From Brevundimonas sp. UBA7506 (GTDB lineage: Bacteria > Pseudomonadota > Alphaproteobacteria > Caulobacterales > Caulobacteraceae), in assembly GCF_002479495.1 (NCBI RefSeq), contig NZ_DLNQ01000002.1, positions 37,539 through 101,538 on the forward strand: a stretch of 64,000 nt of DNA. Reading direction: 5' to 3'. A program made the position numbers and the translations under genes. Positions 1 through 9,896 of this stretch are shown one piece after another. The notes under the pieces were generated by a model. That model did no database searches. It was not told the origin of the DNA and saw only the letters and a program-made list of their open reading frames with translations. Positions within the stretch are counted from its first letter, which is position 1. Every line of letters begins with the position of its first letter.

Positions 1-57
1 CGGGGGCGCGATCCGGATCGCGCCCCCGTTAAGATGGAGTAGCCCGTGTGGGGGACG

Positions 58-1401
58 TCAGGTCTTGGCGCCGGCCCGGCCGCGGCCCAGCTCGCGGTTC
101 AGCCACAGGGCCAGCAGGGTGCAGACCGCGCCCGACAGCAGATAGCCGCCGCCGGCCGCCAGGCCGAACTTGCCCGACAGGGCCAGTGCGGCCAGAGGGG
201 CGAAGCCTGCGCCGAACAGCCAGGCCAGGTCCGAGGTCAGGGCTGAGGCGGTGTAGCGGTTGGCCAGGCTGAAGCTGGAGGCGATCGAACCGGAAGCCTG
301 ACCGAACGACAGGCCCAGCAAAACGAAGCCCAGGATCATGTAGGCCAGCTCGCCTAGGGGGCCGCCGTCCAGCATCTGCGGTGCGAAGCCCGAGAAGGCG
401 GCGATCCCGGCGGCGGTGACGCCCAGCAGGGCGCGACGGCCGTAGCGATCCGCCAGCCAGCCCGAGGCCAGGATGGCGGCGAGGCCGAAGACGGCGCCGA
501 CCAGTTCGATCATTAGGAAGCGGCTGGGCGCCTCCTCGGTGTAGAGGAAGACCCAGGACAGCGGGAACACCGTCACCATGTGGAACATGGCGAAGCTGGC
601 CAGGGGGGCGAAGGCGCCGATGACGATGCCGCCGCCTTCTTCACGCACGGTCTTGCCGACCGGGGCGGGGTGCAGCTCCAGAGTCTCGAAGGCGGCCTGG
701 AAGGCAGGCGTCACCACGATGCGCAGGCGGGCGAACAGGGCCACGACGTTGATGGCGAAGGCCACGAAGAAGGGATAGCGCCAGCCCCAGTCGAGGAAGT
801 CGGCGGCCGACAGCTTGCTGAGGAAGTAGGCGAACAGGGCGCTGGCCACGATCAGGCCGAAGGGCGCGCCCAGCTGCGGCACCATGGCGTACCAGCCACG
901 ACGGTTCTCGGGCGCGCTGACGGCCAGCAGCGAGGCCATGCCGTCCCAGGCGCCGCCCAGGGCCACGCCCTGACCGATGCGCAGCACGATCAGCATGACC
1001 GCCGCCCAGTGGCCCGCCTGGGCGTAGCTTGGCAGGAAGCCGAGGCAGACGGTGGACAGACCCAGCAGGAAGAGGGCGATGGTCAGCTTCGTCCCGCGTC
1101 CGAAGCGCCGGTCGATCTCGATGAACAGGGCCGTGCCGAGGGGACGAGCCAGGAAGGCCACGGCGAAGACGGCGAAGGACAGCAGGGTCCCGCCCAGCGG
1201 CCCTGCATAGGGGAAGACCAACTGCGGAAAGACCACGACCGAGGCGATCGCATAGACGAAGAAGTCGAAGAACTCCGACGTGCGACCGATGATCACGCCG
1301 ATCGCGATTTCTCCGGCGTCGATTTTGCCGTGTCGCGCGTTGATCTGGCTGGCGTCCCGCTCAAGGGACTCTGAAGAAGGCGCGCCGCTGGTGGCGTTCA
1401 T
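58..1401 (-). CDS. MFS transporter, metabolite:H+ symporter-like
   Basis: A 447-residue inner-membrane protein with about 12 hydrophobic segments. It has the MFS loop signature between helices 2 and 3 (ARPLGTALFIEIDRRFGR) and its repeat in the second half (SGWLADRYGRRALLG). The opening GRTSEFFDFFVYA resembles the EFYDF start of the metabolite:H+ symporter group, which carries organic acids or osmolytes. The substrate cannot be read from sequence. The frame stays open upstream to 1551, but I chose the ATG at 1399-1401: the residues before it are not hydrophobic and AGGGAA lies upstream. It diverges from the cyo operon, sharing a promoter region of about 190 bp. Confidence 0.85.
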   Translation of the reverse strand: MNATSGAPSSESLERDASQINARHGKIDAGEIAIGVIIGRTSEFFDFFVYAIASVVVFPQLVFPYAGPLGGTLLSFAVFAVAFLARPLGTALFIEIDRRFGRGTKLTIALFLLGLSTVCLGFLPSYAQAGHWAAVMLIVLRIGQGVALGGAWDGMASLLAVSAPENRRGWYAMVPQLGAPFGLIVASALFAYFLSKLSAADFLDWGWRYPFFVAFAINVVALFARLRIVVTPAFQAAFETLELHPAPVGKTVREEGGGIVIGAFAPLASFAMFHMVTVFPLSWVFLYTEEAPSRFLMIELVGAVFGLAAILASGWLADRYGRRALLGVTAAGIAAFSGFAPQMLDGGPLGELAYMILGFVLLGLSFGQASGSIASSFSLANRYTASALTSDLAWLFGAGFAPLAALALSGKFGLAAGGGYLLSGAVCTLLALWLNRELGRGRAGAKT

Positions 1402-1591
1402 GATTGATGACGTTCCCTGGACCCGGGCGCGACACGCGCGCCGACATGGTAAGAATGACGAAAGCCGCCATTTGCTCCCGATCGGCGTCGGGGGGGATAG
1501 GACGGATTGTCCAATGTCGTCTCTTGGCGGCCGGGGGTAGGGGCGGCGCACAATGACCGTGCCAGAGCCTCATTTCCGGACAGGAGCCTTC

Positions 1592-2815
1592 GTGCGCCGC
1601 CTGCGACCCCTTCTGTTGTTGCCCTTGCTGGCCCTGCTGCCTGGCTGTGAAGCCGTGGTGCTGTCGCCGGCCGGGGATATCGCCGCCCAGCAGCGAGACC
1701 TGCTGCTGATGTCGGTCTTCCTGATGCTGATCATCATCATCCCGGTGATGGCGCTGACCATCTTCTTCGCCTGGAAGTACCGGGAATCGAACAAGGAAGC
1801 CCGCTACGAGCCGGACTGGGATCACTCGACCCATCTGGAACTGGTGATCTGGGCCGCGCCGCTGCTGATCATCATCTGCCTGGGGGCCATCACCTGGTCG
1901 GGCACCCACCTGCTGGACCCCTACCGCTCGCTGGACCGGGTCAACAAGGGCCAGGCCGTCGCCGAAGGGGTGGAGCCGCTTCAGGTCAACGTGGTCGCCA
2001 TGGACTGGAAGTGGCTGTTCATCTACCCCGAGTACGGCATTGCCACGGTCAACGAGCTGGCCGCGCCGGTCGATCGGCCGATCCGCTTCCACATCACCTC
2101 GACCGGGGTGATGAACTCCTTCTACATCCCCGCCCTGGCCGGTCAGATCTACGCCATGCCGGGCATGGAGACGAAGCTGCACGCCGTCATCAACCGCCCG
2201 GGCGAATACGTCGGCTTCTCGGCCAACTATTCCGGCGACGGCTTCTCCAATATGCGTTTCGCCTTCCACGGCCTGGACGACGCCGGCTTCGACCAATGGG
2301 TCGCGGGCGTGCGCGCCGACAGCAAGAGCCTGGATCGCGAGACCTATCTGGAGCTGGAGAAGCCCAGCGAGAAGGTGCCGGTCATCCATTACGCCTCGGT
2401 CGACGAGGGCCTGTTCGACGCCGTGCTGAACATGTGCGTCGAGCCGGGCAAGATGTGCATGGGCGAGATGATGGCCATCGACAAGAAGGGCGGCCTGGGC
2501 CTGACCGCCGTCCACGCCACCTGGCCGCTGGCCTATGACAAGTACGCCCGTCGCGGCGAGGCCGTTCTGGGTTCGGGCGACTCCTACGTCATGGCCGTCT
2601 GCACCCCGCTGGAGGCCGAGAAGGCCGCCGTCGACGCCGCCCGCCGTCGCCAGCAGCTGGCCGCCGAGATGACCCGTTCGACGCCGACCGCTCGCGTCAT
2701 GGGGGCCGGCCTGGCGCGTCCGGGCCAGGCGACCGAACTGGCCCAGTCCGCCCCGTCCTTCGTCTCCGCCTTCACCGCGCCTGCCGCCGCCGACGCGCCC
2801 GCGTCGCAATCCTGA
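1592..2815 (+). CDS. cyoA: Cytochrome bo3-type ubiquinol oxidase subunit II
   Basis: Subunit II of the heme-copper quinol oxidase, a lipoprotein anchored in the inner membrane with a periplasmic cupredoxin-like domain. A short signal ends in a lipobox (ALLPGC, Cys about residue 19), followed by two membrane helices and a COX2-like domain ([19 protein letters not shown]). Where cytochrome c oxidases have the CuA Cys/His cluster, this protein has [14 protein letters not shown], the quinol-oxidase form without CuA. I prefer the GTG at 1592 because AGGAG lies 5 nt upstream and it gives a normal lipoprotein signal; the in-frame ATG at 1553 is the alternative. An Ala/Pro-rich tail makes it longer than E. 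coli CyoA. First gene of cyoABCD. Confidence 0.93.
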   Translation: MRRLRPLLLLPLLALLPGCEAVVLSPAGDIAAQQRDLLLMSVFLMLIIIIPVMALTIFFAWKYRESNKEARYEPDWDHSTHLELVIWAAPLLIIICLGAITWSGTHLLDPYRSLDRVNKGQAVAEGVEPLQVNVVAMDWKWLFIYPEYGIATVNELAAPVDRPIRFHITSTGVMNSFYIPALAGQIYAMPGMETKLHAVINRPGEYVGFSANYSGDGFSNMRFAFHGLDDAGFDQWVAGVRADSKSLDRETYLELEKPSEKVPVIHYASVDEGLFDAVLNMCVEPGKMCMGEMMAIDKKGGLGLTAVHATWPLAYDKYARRGEAVLGSGDSYVMAVCTPLEAEKAAVDAARRRQQLAAEMTRSTPTARVMGAGLARPGQATELAQSAPSFVSAFTAPAAADAPASQS

Positions 2816-2828
2816 GCGCCTGACCCAC

Positions 2829-4838
2829 ATGTCTACTGATCAAATCGCATCCATGATCTTCGGAAGGCTGACCTGGGACGCCTTGCCGTTCCACGAGCCC
2901 ATCCTGGTGGTCACCTTCGCCGTCGTCGTTCTCGGCGGCCTGGCGACCCTGGCCCTGATCACCCGCTACAAGCTGTGGGGCTACCTCTGGACCGAGTGGT
3001 TCACGACGGTGGACCACAAGAAAATCGGGATCATGTACATGATCCTCGGCCTCGTCATGTTCCTGCGCGGCTTCGCCGACGCGTTGATGATGCGCCTGCA
3101 GCAGGCCATGGCCTTCGGCGGCGCCGAGGGCTACCTGAACGCTCACCACTACGACCAGATCTTCACGGCTCACGGCGTGATCATGATCTTCTTCGTGGCC
3201 ATGCCCATGATCACCGGCCTGATGAACTATCTGGTGCCGTTGCAGATCGGGGCGCGCGACGTCTCCTTCCCCTTCCTGAACAACTTCAGCTTCTGGATGA
3301 CGACGGCCGGTGCGATCGTTGTGATGATGTCGCTGTTCGTCGGCGAATTCGCGCGCACGGGCTGGCTGGCCTATCCGCCGCTGTCCGGCATCGGCTACAG
3401 CCCCGGCGTCGGGGTCGACTATTACATCTGGGCCCTGCAGATCGCGGGGGTGGGCACCACCCTGTCCGGCATCAACCTGATCGCGACCATCGTAAAGATG
3501 CGCGCGCCGGGCATGGGCCTGATGAAGATGCCGGTCTTCACCTGGACCTCGCTGTGCGCCAACGTCCTGATCGTGGCTTCCTTCCCGGTGCTGACCGCCG
3601 TTTTGGCCCTGCTGTCGGCTGACCGCTACATCGGCACCAACTTCTTCACGAACGACTTCGGCGGCAACCCGATGATGTACGTGAACCTGATCTGGATCTG
3701 GGGTCACCCCGAGGTCTACATCCTGATCCTGCCGCTGTTCGGCGTCTTCTCGGAAGTCACCTCGACCTTCTCGGGCAAGAAGCTCTTCGGCTACACGTCG
3801 ATGGTCTATGCGACAGTGGTGATCACCATCCTGTCCTACCTGGTGTGGCTGCACCACTTCTTCACCATGGGCTCGGGCGCATCCGTGAACTCCTTCTTCG
3901 GGATCACGACGATGATCATCTCGATCCCGACAGGGGCCAAGCTGTTCAACTGGCTGTTCACCATGTATCGCGGCCGCATTCGCTTCGAGCTGCCGATGAT
4001 GTGGACGGTCGCCTTCATGCTGACCTTCGTGATCGGCGGCATGACGGGCGTCATGCTGGCGGTGCCGCCGGCTGACTTCGTCCTGCACAACTCGTTGTTC
4101 CTGATCGCCCACTTCCACAACGTCATCATCGGCGGGGTGCTGTTCGGCCTGTTCGCCGCCATCAACTACTGGTGGCCCAAGGCCTTCGGCTTCAAGCTGG
4201 ACAAGAAGTGGGGTCTGGTCAGCTTCTGGTGCTGGGTGGTCGGCTTCTGGGTCGCCTTCATGCCGCTGTACGTCCTGGGCTTTATGGGCGTGACGCGCCG
4301 GATGAGGGTCTTCGACGATCCGGCCTATCAGATCTGGTTCGTCATCGCGGCGGTCGGCGTCGGCATCATCGCCGTCGGCATCCTGGCCATGCTGATCCAG
4401 TTCGCCGTCTCCATCATCAACCGCGACAAGCTGCGCGACGAGACGGGCGACCCGTGGCACGGCCGCACCCTGGAGTGGGCCACGTCCTCGCCGCCGCCGG
4501 ACTACAACTTCGCCAAGACGCCGATCATCCATGACTCGGACGCCTGGTGGGACATGAAGGCGCGCGGCTACGAGCGTCCGGTCGAGGGCTTCAAGGCCAT
4601 CCATATGCCGTCCAACACTGGCGCGGGCGTGATCCTGGCCGGCCTGTCGACGGTCGTGGGCGTCGCCCTGATCTGGTATATGTGGTGGCTGGCGGCGCTC
4701 GGCTTCTTCGCCCTGATCGCCTACGCCATCTTCCACACCTTCAACTACAAGCGCGACTACTACATCCCGGCCGAAACGGTGCAGGCGACCGAGGACGCGC
4801 GCTCCAAGGCCTTGGCGGCCGCAACGTCGCAGGGGTGA
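2829..4838 (+). CDS. cyoB: Cytochrome bo3-type ubiquinol oxidase subunit I
   Basis: Catalytic subunit of 669 residues that oxidises ubiquinol and reduces O2 to water while pumping protons. Visible metal ligands are the heme His in [11 protein letters not shown], the CuB His and cross-linked Tyr motif [12 protein letters not shown] (about residue 292), the HH pair in WLHHFFTMG (about 341), and the paired heme-ligand His in [10 protein letters not shown] (about 428). The C-terminal extension with [22 protein letters not shown] is typical of CyoB. The length matches the family. Starts 13 bp after cyoA and is followed 4 bp later by cyoC. Confidence 0.97.
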   Translation: MSTDQIASMIFGRLTWDALPFHEPILVVTFAVVVLGGLATLALITRYKLWGYLWTEWFTTVDHKKIGIMYMILGLVMFLRGFADALMMRLQQAMAFGGAEGYLNAHHYDQIFTAHGVIMIFFVAMPMITGLMNYLVPLQIGARDVSFPFLNNFSFWMTTAGAIVVMMSLFVGEFARTGWLAYPPLSGIGYSPGVGVDYYIWALQIAGVGTTLSGINLIATIVKMRAPGMGLMKMPVFTWTSLCANVLIVASFPVLTAVLALLSADRYIGTNFFTNDFGGNPMMYVNLIWIWGHPEVYILILPLFGVFSEVTSTFSGKKLFGYTSMVYATVVITILSYLVWLHHFFTMGSGASVNSFFGITTMIISIPTGAKLFNWLFTMYRGRIRFELPMMWTVAFMLTFVIGGMTGVMLAVPPADFVLHNSLFLIAHFHNVIIGGVLFGLFAAINYWWPKAFGFKLDKKWGLVSFWCWVVGFWVAFMPLYVLGFMGVTRRMRVFDDPAYQIWFVIAAVGVGIIAVGILAMLIQFAVSIINRDKLRDETGDPWHGRTLEWATSSPPPDYNFAKTPIIHDSDAWWDMKARGYERPVEGFKAIHMPSNTGAGVILAGLSTVVGVALIWYMWWLAALGFFALIAYAIFHTFNYKRDYYIPAETVQATEDARSKALAAATSQG

Positions 4839-4842
4839 TCCG

Positions 4843-5487
4843 ATGAGCCACGCTTCTTCCCTGAACCCCGACTACGTCGACGAGGCCGGGCGGCCGATCT
4901 ACCACCCGGTCGAGGAACCGCATCACCCGGAAGGCCACAGCACCATGCTGGGCTTCTGGATGTATCTGATGAGCGACTGCCTCATCTTCGCGATGCTGTT
5001 CGCCGTCTATGCCGTGATCGGCGGCAACTATGCCGCCGGCCCGGCGCCCAAGGACCTGTTCGACCTGCCGCTGGTGGCGCTGAACACGTCCATGCTGCTG
5101 CTGTCGTCGATCACCTACGGCTTCGCCATGCTGGCCATGGTCAAGAACCGCACGGCCCAGATGCAGACCTGGCTGGCGATCACCGGCCTGTTCGGCCTCT
5201 GCTTCCTGGGGATCGAGCTCTATGAGTTCGCCCACATGATCCACCTGGGCGCCACGCCCCAGCGCAGCGGCTTCCTGTCGGCCTTCTTCTTCCTGGTCGG
5301 CACCCACGGCCTGCACGTCACCTTCGGCACGATCTGGCTGGTCACCCTGATGGTCCAGGTCTGGCAAAAGGGTCTGATCCCGGCCAACAAGCGCCGCCTG
5401 ATGTGCCTCAGCCTGTTCTGGCACTTCCTGGACGTCATCTGGATCGGCGTCTTCACCTTCGTCTATCTGTTCGGGATGCTGCGATGA
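4843..5487 (+). CDS. cyoC: Cytochrome bo3-type ubiquinol oxidase subunit III
   Basis: Subunit III (214 residues, five predicted membrane helices) of the quinol oxidase, a COX3-family protein that stabilises subunit I. Diagnostic stretches are GFWMYLMSDCLIFAMLFAVY near the N-terminus, the conserved Glu in LGIELYEFAHMI, and GTHGLHVTFGTIWL. The C-terminus LFWHFLDVIWIGVFTFVYL is the typical end of the family. The stop codon overlaps the cyoD start in an ATGA at 5484-5487, which suggests translational coupling. Confidence 0.95.
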   Translation: MSHASSLNPDYVDEAGRPIYHPVEEPHHPEGHSTMLGFWMYLMSDCLIFAMLFAVYAVIGGNYAAGPAPKDLFDLPLVALNTSMLLLSSITYGFAMLAMVKNRTAQMQTWLAITGLFGLCFLGIELYEFAHMIHLGATPQRSGFLSAFFFLVGTHGLHVTFGTIWLVTLMVQVWQKGLIPANKRRLMCLSLFWHFLDVIWIGVFTFVYLFGMLR

Positions 5488-5873
5488 GCGCCGAGGCCCA
5501 CAACGAACACGCTGTCGATCATCACGACGATCACCACCACGGCGACGATCACGACCATGGCTCGTTCAAGAGCTACATGATCGGCTTCCTGCTGTCGGTC
5601 GTGCTGACGGCGATCCCGTTCTGGCTGGTCATGACCGAGGCCCTGGCGCCCCAGACGACCGGTCTGGTCATCACGGCCTTCGCCGTGGTGCAGATCATCG
5701 TGCACATGATCTTCTTCCTGCACATGAACCATAAGTCCGAGGGCGGATGGAACATGCTGGCGCTGATCTTCACCATCGTCATCGTGGTGATCGCTGTCGC
5801 GGGCTCGGTCTGGGTGATGTACCATCTGAACGTCAACATGATGCCCACCCACGACATGCAGACCATGGGCTGA
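5484..5873 (+). CDS. cyoD: Cytochrome bo3 ubiquinol oxidase subunit IV, His-rich N-terminus
   Basis: Subunit IV (129 residues), a small three-helix protein needed for stable assembly of the oxidase. Family features are the phrase SYMIGFLLSVVLTAIPFW, the second helix with VQIIVHMIFFLHMNHK, and a third helix before a short tail. The first 25 residues contain about ten His and many Asp, an unusually metal-binding-looking tail ahead of helix 1. The start is set by the ATGA overlap with cyoC; the open frame extends further upstream only as a shadow inside cyoC. No heme O synthase gene (cyoE) follows. Confidence 0.93.
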   Translation: MSAEAHNEHAVDHHDDHHHGDDHDHGSFKSYMIGFLLSVVLTAIPFWLVMTEALAPQTTGLVITAFAVVQIIVHMIFFLHMNHKSEGGWNMLALIFTIVIVVIAVAGSVWVMYHLNVNMMPTHDMQTMG

Positions 5874-5942
5874 GCCCCAGCGGGCGAGGCAGGGAGAAGC
5901 GCCATAGAGCCGTCGTCGCGACCTGTCCGGCCGCCGCGCAGC

Positions 5943-6650
5943 ATGACCGCCCTGATCCTGGGCGCGGTCGTGTTCGCGGTTCTGTTCGCGGGCTTCTCGG
6001 CGCTCGGCGTCTGGCAGGTGCAACGGCTGGCCTGGAAGCGGGAACTGATCCGTCAGGTCGAGGCCCGCATCCACGCCGCGCCCGTCGCCGCGCCGCCGCC
6101 GGACCAGACCATCACGCGCCAGGCCGATGAGTATCGTCGGGTCGTCGTCAGCGGCCGCTTCGATCATCGGCACGAGGCCCTGGTGAAGGCGGTCACGGAC
6201 CTGGGGCCCGGCTATTGGGTCGTGACGCCGCTGATGACCGATCAAGGCTTTACGGTCCTGATCAACCGCGGCTTTGTCCCGCCCGAGCGGCAGAAGCCTT
6301 CGGACCGCACCGCGGGTCAGATCGAGGGGCCGCAGACCGTTGTCGGCCTGCTGCGTCTCAGCGAGCCGGATGGTGGTTTCCTGCGCGCCAATGATCCGGC
6401 GGGCGACCGCTGGTTTTCGCGCGATGTGGCAGCCATCGCCAAGGCGAGGGGCCTCGAAGGGCCGGTCGCGTCCTACTTCATCGACGCCGACGCCACACCC
6501 AATCCCGGCGGCTGGCCTCGCGGCGGCCTCACCGTGGTGCGCTTCGCCAACAGCCACCTGATCTATGCCCTGACCTGGTTCGGGCTGGCGCTGATGTCGG
6601 CGGCGGGCTTTGTCTTCTTCCTGCGCGAGGAAAGGAAGCGCAGGCGATGA
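5943..6650 (+). CDS. SURF1 family cytochrome oxidase assembly protein
   Basis: A 235-residue SURF1/Shy1-family protein, an inner-membrane factor that helps insert heme into heme-copper oxidases. It has the typical plan: an N-terminal membrane helix ending in the GVWQVQRLAWKRELI motif, a periplasmic domain (YWVVTPLMTDQGFTVLINRGFVP), and a C-terminal helix (HLIYALTWFGLALMSAAGFVFF). SURF1 genes more often sit with aa3 cytochrome c oxidase; the position after cyoD suggests service to this quinol oxidase. The stop overlaps the regB start in an ATGA at 6647-6650. The start is taken at the ATG at 5943. Confidence 0.9.
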   Translation: MTALILGAVVFAVLFAGFSALGVWQVQRLAWKRELIRQVEARIHAAPVAAPPPDQTITRQADEYRRVVVSGRFDHRHEALVKAVTDLGPGYWVVTPLMTDQGFTVLINRGFVPPERQKPSDRTAGQIEGPQTVVGLLRLSEPDGGFLRANDPAGDRWFSRDVAAIAKARGLEGPVASYFIDADATPNPGGWPRGGLTVVRFANSHLIYALTWFGLALMSAAGFVFFLREERKRRR

Positions 6651-7969
6651 GCGCGATGCGGTTCGCACGCAGCCTGCTGGGTCTGGACGACCGGGCCGAG
6701 GCGCCGGTGTCGCCGGGCGCGGCGGGGCGGCGCAACATGCTGTTGCTGATCCAGTTGCGCTGGCTGGCGGTGATCGGCCAAGTGGTGACGATCGCTGTCG
6801 TCCACTGGGGGCTGAAGATCCCGCTGCCGCTGGGGATGCTGTTGCTGGCGCCGGCCGGGCTGGCGATGATGAACCTGGCCAGCGCCCCGGTCACCCTGCG
6901 TCGTCAGAGCGTGACCGATCCCGAACTGATGCTGGCGCTCTTCGTGGACGTGGCCGCCCTGACCTGGCTGCTGTTCTTCAGCGGCGGGACCAGCAATCCC
7001 TTTGCGGCCCTCTATCTGATGCAGATCGTGCTGGCGGCGGTGCTGCTGCGGCCGCCCTACGCCTGGGGCTTTGTTCTGGTCACCAGCGCCTGTCTGGCCT
7101 GGCTGGCGGTCTGGCACCAGCCGTTGCCGCTGCCGCCCGACACCGACGCCCACATGGGGCTGATCCAGGCCGGCGCCTTGGTCAACTTCATCCTGATCGC
7201 CGTGCTGCTGGTCGCCTTTGTGACGCGCACGACGCAGAACGTGCGGGCGCGCGACGCCTACCTGGCCGACGCGCGGCAGCAGGCGGCGGAGCAGGATCAC
7301 ATCGTCCGCATGGGGCTGCTGGCCTCGGGCGCGGCGCACGAACTGGGCACGCCCCTGGCCTCGCTGTCAGTCATCCTCAGCGACTGGAAGCGGATGCCGG
7401 CTCTGGCCGCCGACGCGGACCTGACCTCCGACATCGCCGAGATGCAGGCCGAGGTCGAGCGCTGCAAGACCATCGTCACCGGCATCCTGATGTCGGCGGG
7501 CGAGGCGCGGGGCGAGGCGCCGACCATCACCACCCTGGGCGGCTTCCTGTCCGAGATCGTGGCGGACTGGCGTGAAAAGTCGAACGACGCCATGGGCGTG
7601 GTGCTGAAGGATCCAACGCCGCGCAATCCGCGCATCATCGCCGACCCCGCCCTGAAGCAGGTGTTCAGCGCCCTGCTGGATAACGCCCATGAAGCCGGGG
7701 CCGAGCGGATGGTCATCGCGGCGACGCTGGGCGACGATCTGCTGTCGGTCGAGTTCAACGACGACGGCCCCGGCTTCACGCCCGACATCCTCGAGCGGCT
7801 GGGCCAGCCCTATCAGTCGACCAAGGGACGGGCAGGGGCGGGGTTGGGGCTCTTCCTGCTGGTCAATGTGATGCGCAAGCTGGGCGGCGGCGTCGTCGCC
7901 GTCAATCGACGCGACGGGGGCGCCAGCGTGCGCCTGACCCTGCCTCTGGAGGCCCTGGCTCCCAAATGA
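6647..7969 (+). CDS. regB: RegB/PrrB/ActS-type redox sensor histidine kinase
   Basis: Membrane histidine kinase of 440 residues. The N-terminal half has six hydrophobic segments and the RegB-specific loop GGTSNPF at about residues 116-122, which in RegB is implicated in ubiquinone sensing. The H-box is AAHELGTPLASL (His about 231). A Cys at about 273 (VERCKTIV) matches the redox-active cysteine position known in RegB. The N-box DNAHEAG and G-boxes NDDGPGF and GAGLGLFL complete the ATPase domain. It is coupled by ATGA overlaps to SURF1 upstream and regA downstream, so the sensor appears to be co-transcribed with a quinol oxidase. The family reads aerobic/redox state and phosphorylates RegA. 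Confidence 0.93.
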   Translation: MSAMRFARSLLGLDDRAEAPVSPGAAGRRNMLLLIQLRWLAVIGQVVTIAVVHWGLKIPLPLGMLLLAPAGLAMMNLASAPVTLRRQSVTDPELMLALFVDVAALTWLLFFSGGTSNPFAALYLMQIVLAAVLLRPPYAWGFVLVTSACLAWLAVWHQPLPLPPDTDAHMGLIQAGALVNFILIAVLLVAFVTRTTQNVRARDAYLADARQQAAEQDHIVRMGLLASGAAHELGTPLASLSVILSDWKRMPALAADADLTSDIAEMQAEVERCKTIVTGILMSAGEARGEAPTITTLGGFLSEIVADWREKSNDAMGVVLKDPTPRNPRIIADPALKQVFSALLDNAHEAGAERMVIAATLGDDLLSVEFNDDGPGFTPDILERLGQPYQSTKGRAGAGLGLFLLVNVMRKLGGGVVAVNRRDGGASVRLTLPLEALAPK

Positions 7970-8511
7970 CCGAACCGAACGACGCCCCCCGCCAGTTGCT
8001 GATCGTCGAGGACGACGAAGCCTTCGCCAAGACCCTGCGCAAGTCGTTCGAACGACGGGGCTATGAGGTGGTTTCGGCGCGCAGCCATGAGCAGCTGGTG
8101 GAACTGCTGGCGGTTCATCATCCGCGCTACGCCGTGGTGGATCTGAAGCTGGGCGCGGCCTCGGGCCTGACCTGCGTCCAGACCCTGCACGCCTTTGATC
8201 CTGAGTTGGACATCGTGGTCCTGACCGGCTTCGCCAGCATCGCCACGGCGGTCGAGGCCATCAAGCTGGGCGCGCGTCACTATCTGGCCAAGCCCGCCGG
8301 CACGGACGAGATCGAGGCGGCCTTCGCCCGACAGGAAGGCGACCCCGACGCCGCCCTCAGCGCCCGTCCGACCTCGATCAAGACCCTGGAGTGGGAGCGC
8401 ATCCACGAGGTTCTGGCCGAAACCAATTTCAACATCTCCGAGACCGCGCGGCGTCTGGGGATGCACCGCCGCACCCTGGCCCGGAAGCTGGAGAAGCGTC
8501 AGGTCACCTGA
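7966..8511 (+). CDS. regA: RegA/PrrA/ActR-type redox response regulator
   Basis: A 181-residue two-domain regulator. The receiver domain has the acidic pocket (IVEDDEAF), the phospho-acceptor Asp in VVDLKLG (about residue 58), and the Lys in LAKPAG. A short linker leads to a Fis-type helix-turn-helix, NISETARRLGMHRRTLARKL, whose sequence is almost invariant in RegA/PrrA. The family controls respiratory and other redox-dependent genes and can both activate and repress. The start is fixed by the ATGA overlap with regB. Last gene of the cyoABCD-SURF1-regBA operon, converging on the DUF808 gene 9 bp away. Confidence 0.94.
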   Translation: MTEPNDAPRQLLIVEDDEAFAKTLRKSFERRGYEVVSARSHEQLVELLAVHHPRYAVVDLKLGAASGLTCVQTLHAFDPELDIVVLTGFASIATAVEAIKLGARHYLAKPAGTDEIEAAFARQEGDPDAALSARPTSIKTLEWERIHEVLAETNFNISETARRLGMHRRTLARKLEKRQVT

Positions 8512-8520
8512 CGCCGCTGG

Positions 8521-9462
8521 TCAGTGCGCGCCGCGTCCGAACAGGCGCAAGGCCTGATGCAGCAGAACGGCCAGCACCCCGCCGACGATCAGGCCCAACA
8601 GGGCCGACAGCAGGGCGGTGATCGTCCAGCTGATCGCGCCGGCCAGCGGCCCGAACACCGCGCCGACCGCATGAGCCAGATGCTCCACGGGTTCCGCAGG
8701 CCAGGCGAGGCCCAGCGTGTGCGTGCCGTGCAGCAGAATGCCGCCGCCGACCCACAACATGGCCACGGTGCCGATGATGGACAGTGACGAGAAGACGCCC
8801 GGCATGGCCTTGACCAGGCCGCGCCCAACGGCCCGGCTGGTCCTGGATGCGCGTTCGGCCATGTGCAGGCCGATGTCGTCCAGTTTCACCAGCAGGCCCA
8901 CCGCGCCGTAGACGGCCACGGTCATGGCCAGGCCGACCACGATCAGAACCCCGGCCTGGGTGGCGAGCGGCGCGTCGGCGACGTCGGCCAGGGCGATGGT
9001 CATGATCTCGGCCGACAGGATCAGGTCGGTCCGCACGGCGCCTGCGACCGTGGTCTTTTCCAGATGGGCGGGATCGTCGCTGACTGGGGCTTCCTCGGCC
9101 TCGTGGCCGCCGAACATCTCCAGCACCTTCTCCGCCCCTTCGAAGCAGAGGTATGCACCGCCGCACATCAGCAGGGGCGTAATGGCCCAGGGCGCGAAGG
9201 CGGTCAGCAACAGGGCTACAGGCAGGATCAGCAGCAGCTTGTTACGGATCGAGCCCACGGCGATCTGGCCGATGATCGGCAGCTCGCGGCTGGGCGACAG
9301 GCCAGTGACGTACTTCGGCGTGACTGCGGCGTCGTCCACCACGACCCCGGCCGCCTTGCTCGCGGCCTTGCTTGATGCGGCGCCGACGTCGTCGATGGAG
9401 GCGGCGGCCAGCTTGGCTATGCTCGCTACATCGTCGATCAGGGCCATCAGTCCAGAGGGCAT
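8521..9462 (-). CDS. DUF808 family inner-membrane protein (YedI-like)
   Basis: A 313-residue membrane protein of the DUF808/YedI family, whose function is unknown. It begins MPSGLMALIDDVASIAK, followed by a soluble stretch (DDVGAASSKAASKAAGVVVDDAAVTPKYV in short blocks) and then several hydrophobic helices, including PVALLLTAFAPWAITPLLMCGG. The KAAGVVVDD and PELPIIG-like blocks are characteristic of the family. The frame runs to 9516, but the ATG at 9460-9462 gives the conserved start. Probably monocistronic; it converges on regA. Confidence 0.82.
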   Translation of the reverse strand: MPSGLMALIDDVASIAKLAAASIDDVGAASSKAASKAAGVVVDDAAVTPKYVTGLSPSRELPIIGQIAVGSIRNKLLLILPVALLLTAFAPWAITPLLMCGGAYLCFEGAEKVLEMFGGHEAEEAPVSDDPAHLEKTTVAGAVRTDLILSAEIMTIALADVADAPLATQAGVLIVVGLAMTVAVYGAVGLLVKLDDIGLHMAERASRTSRAVGRGLVKAMPGVFSSLSIIGTVAMLWVGGGILLHGTHTLGLAWPAEPVEHLAHAVGAVFGPLAGAISWTITALLSALLGLIVGGVLAVLLHQALRLFGRGAH

Positions 9463-9625
9463 GGGCGCACCAGCAAGGCAGTAAGAAGGGCAGAGCCTGT
9501 TTCCTGCCTGCGACAATGAGTCTTGGGAAGAGGCTGCGCTTCGCCTTCAACAGGAACGCAGCGAATGGCGCGCCGATATCCCCCGAGAAGGGAGAGCCTA
9601 GTCTGGACATACTTGAGAGAGACGA

Positions 9626-9701
<76 letters not shown>

Positions 9702-9896
9702 GTACCGTCGTCTGCGCCCTTGGTGTGGCGCCGGTTCTTCGCAGCGACCCGCTGGGTTGCCCGAAGGGCCGTCCTATTACTCAGGAAGCGGAGCGGGCGC
9801 AAGGGCTGATTGCGGGATTTTCTAAAGTTTGTTCCGCGCGCTAAGGTCGCGGCCGGAATCAGCCGCCGGCAGACGCGGCACGAGGAAATTACACAC

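Noticed and set aside
2772..4736. 654-codon open frame on the minus strand
   Set aside because: Antisense to cyoB; composition rich in His, Asp, Gln and Arg, typical of third-position GC shadow frames.
9702..9896. Search for a gene or riboswitch between tRNA-Lys and the permease
   Set aside because: Nothing recognisable apart from the ribosome site GAGGAA before the permease start.
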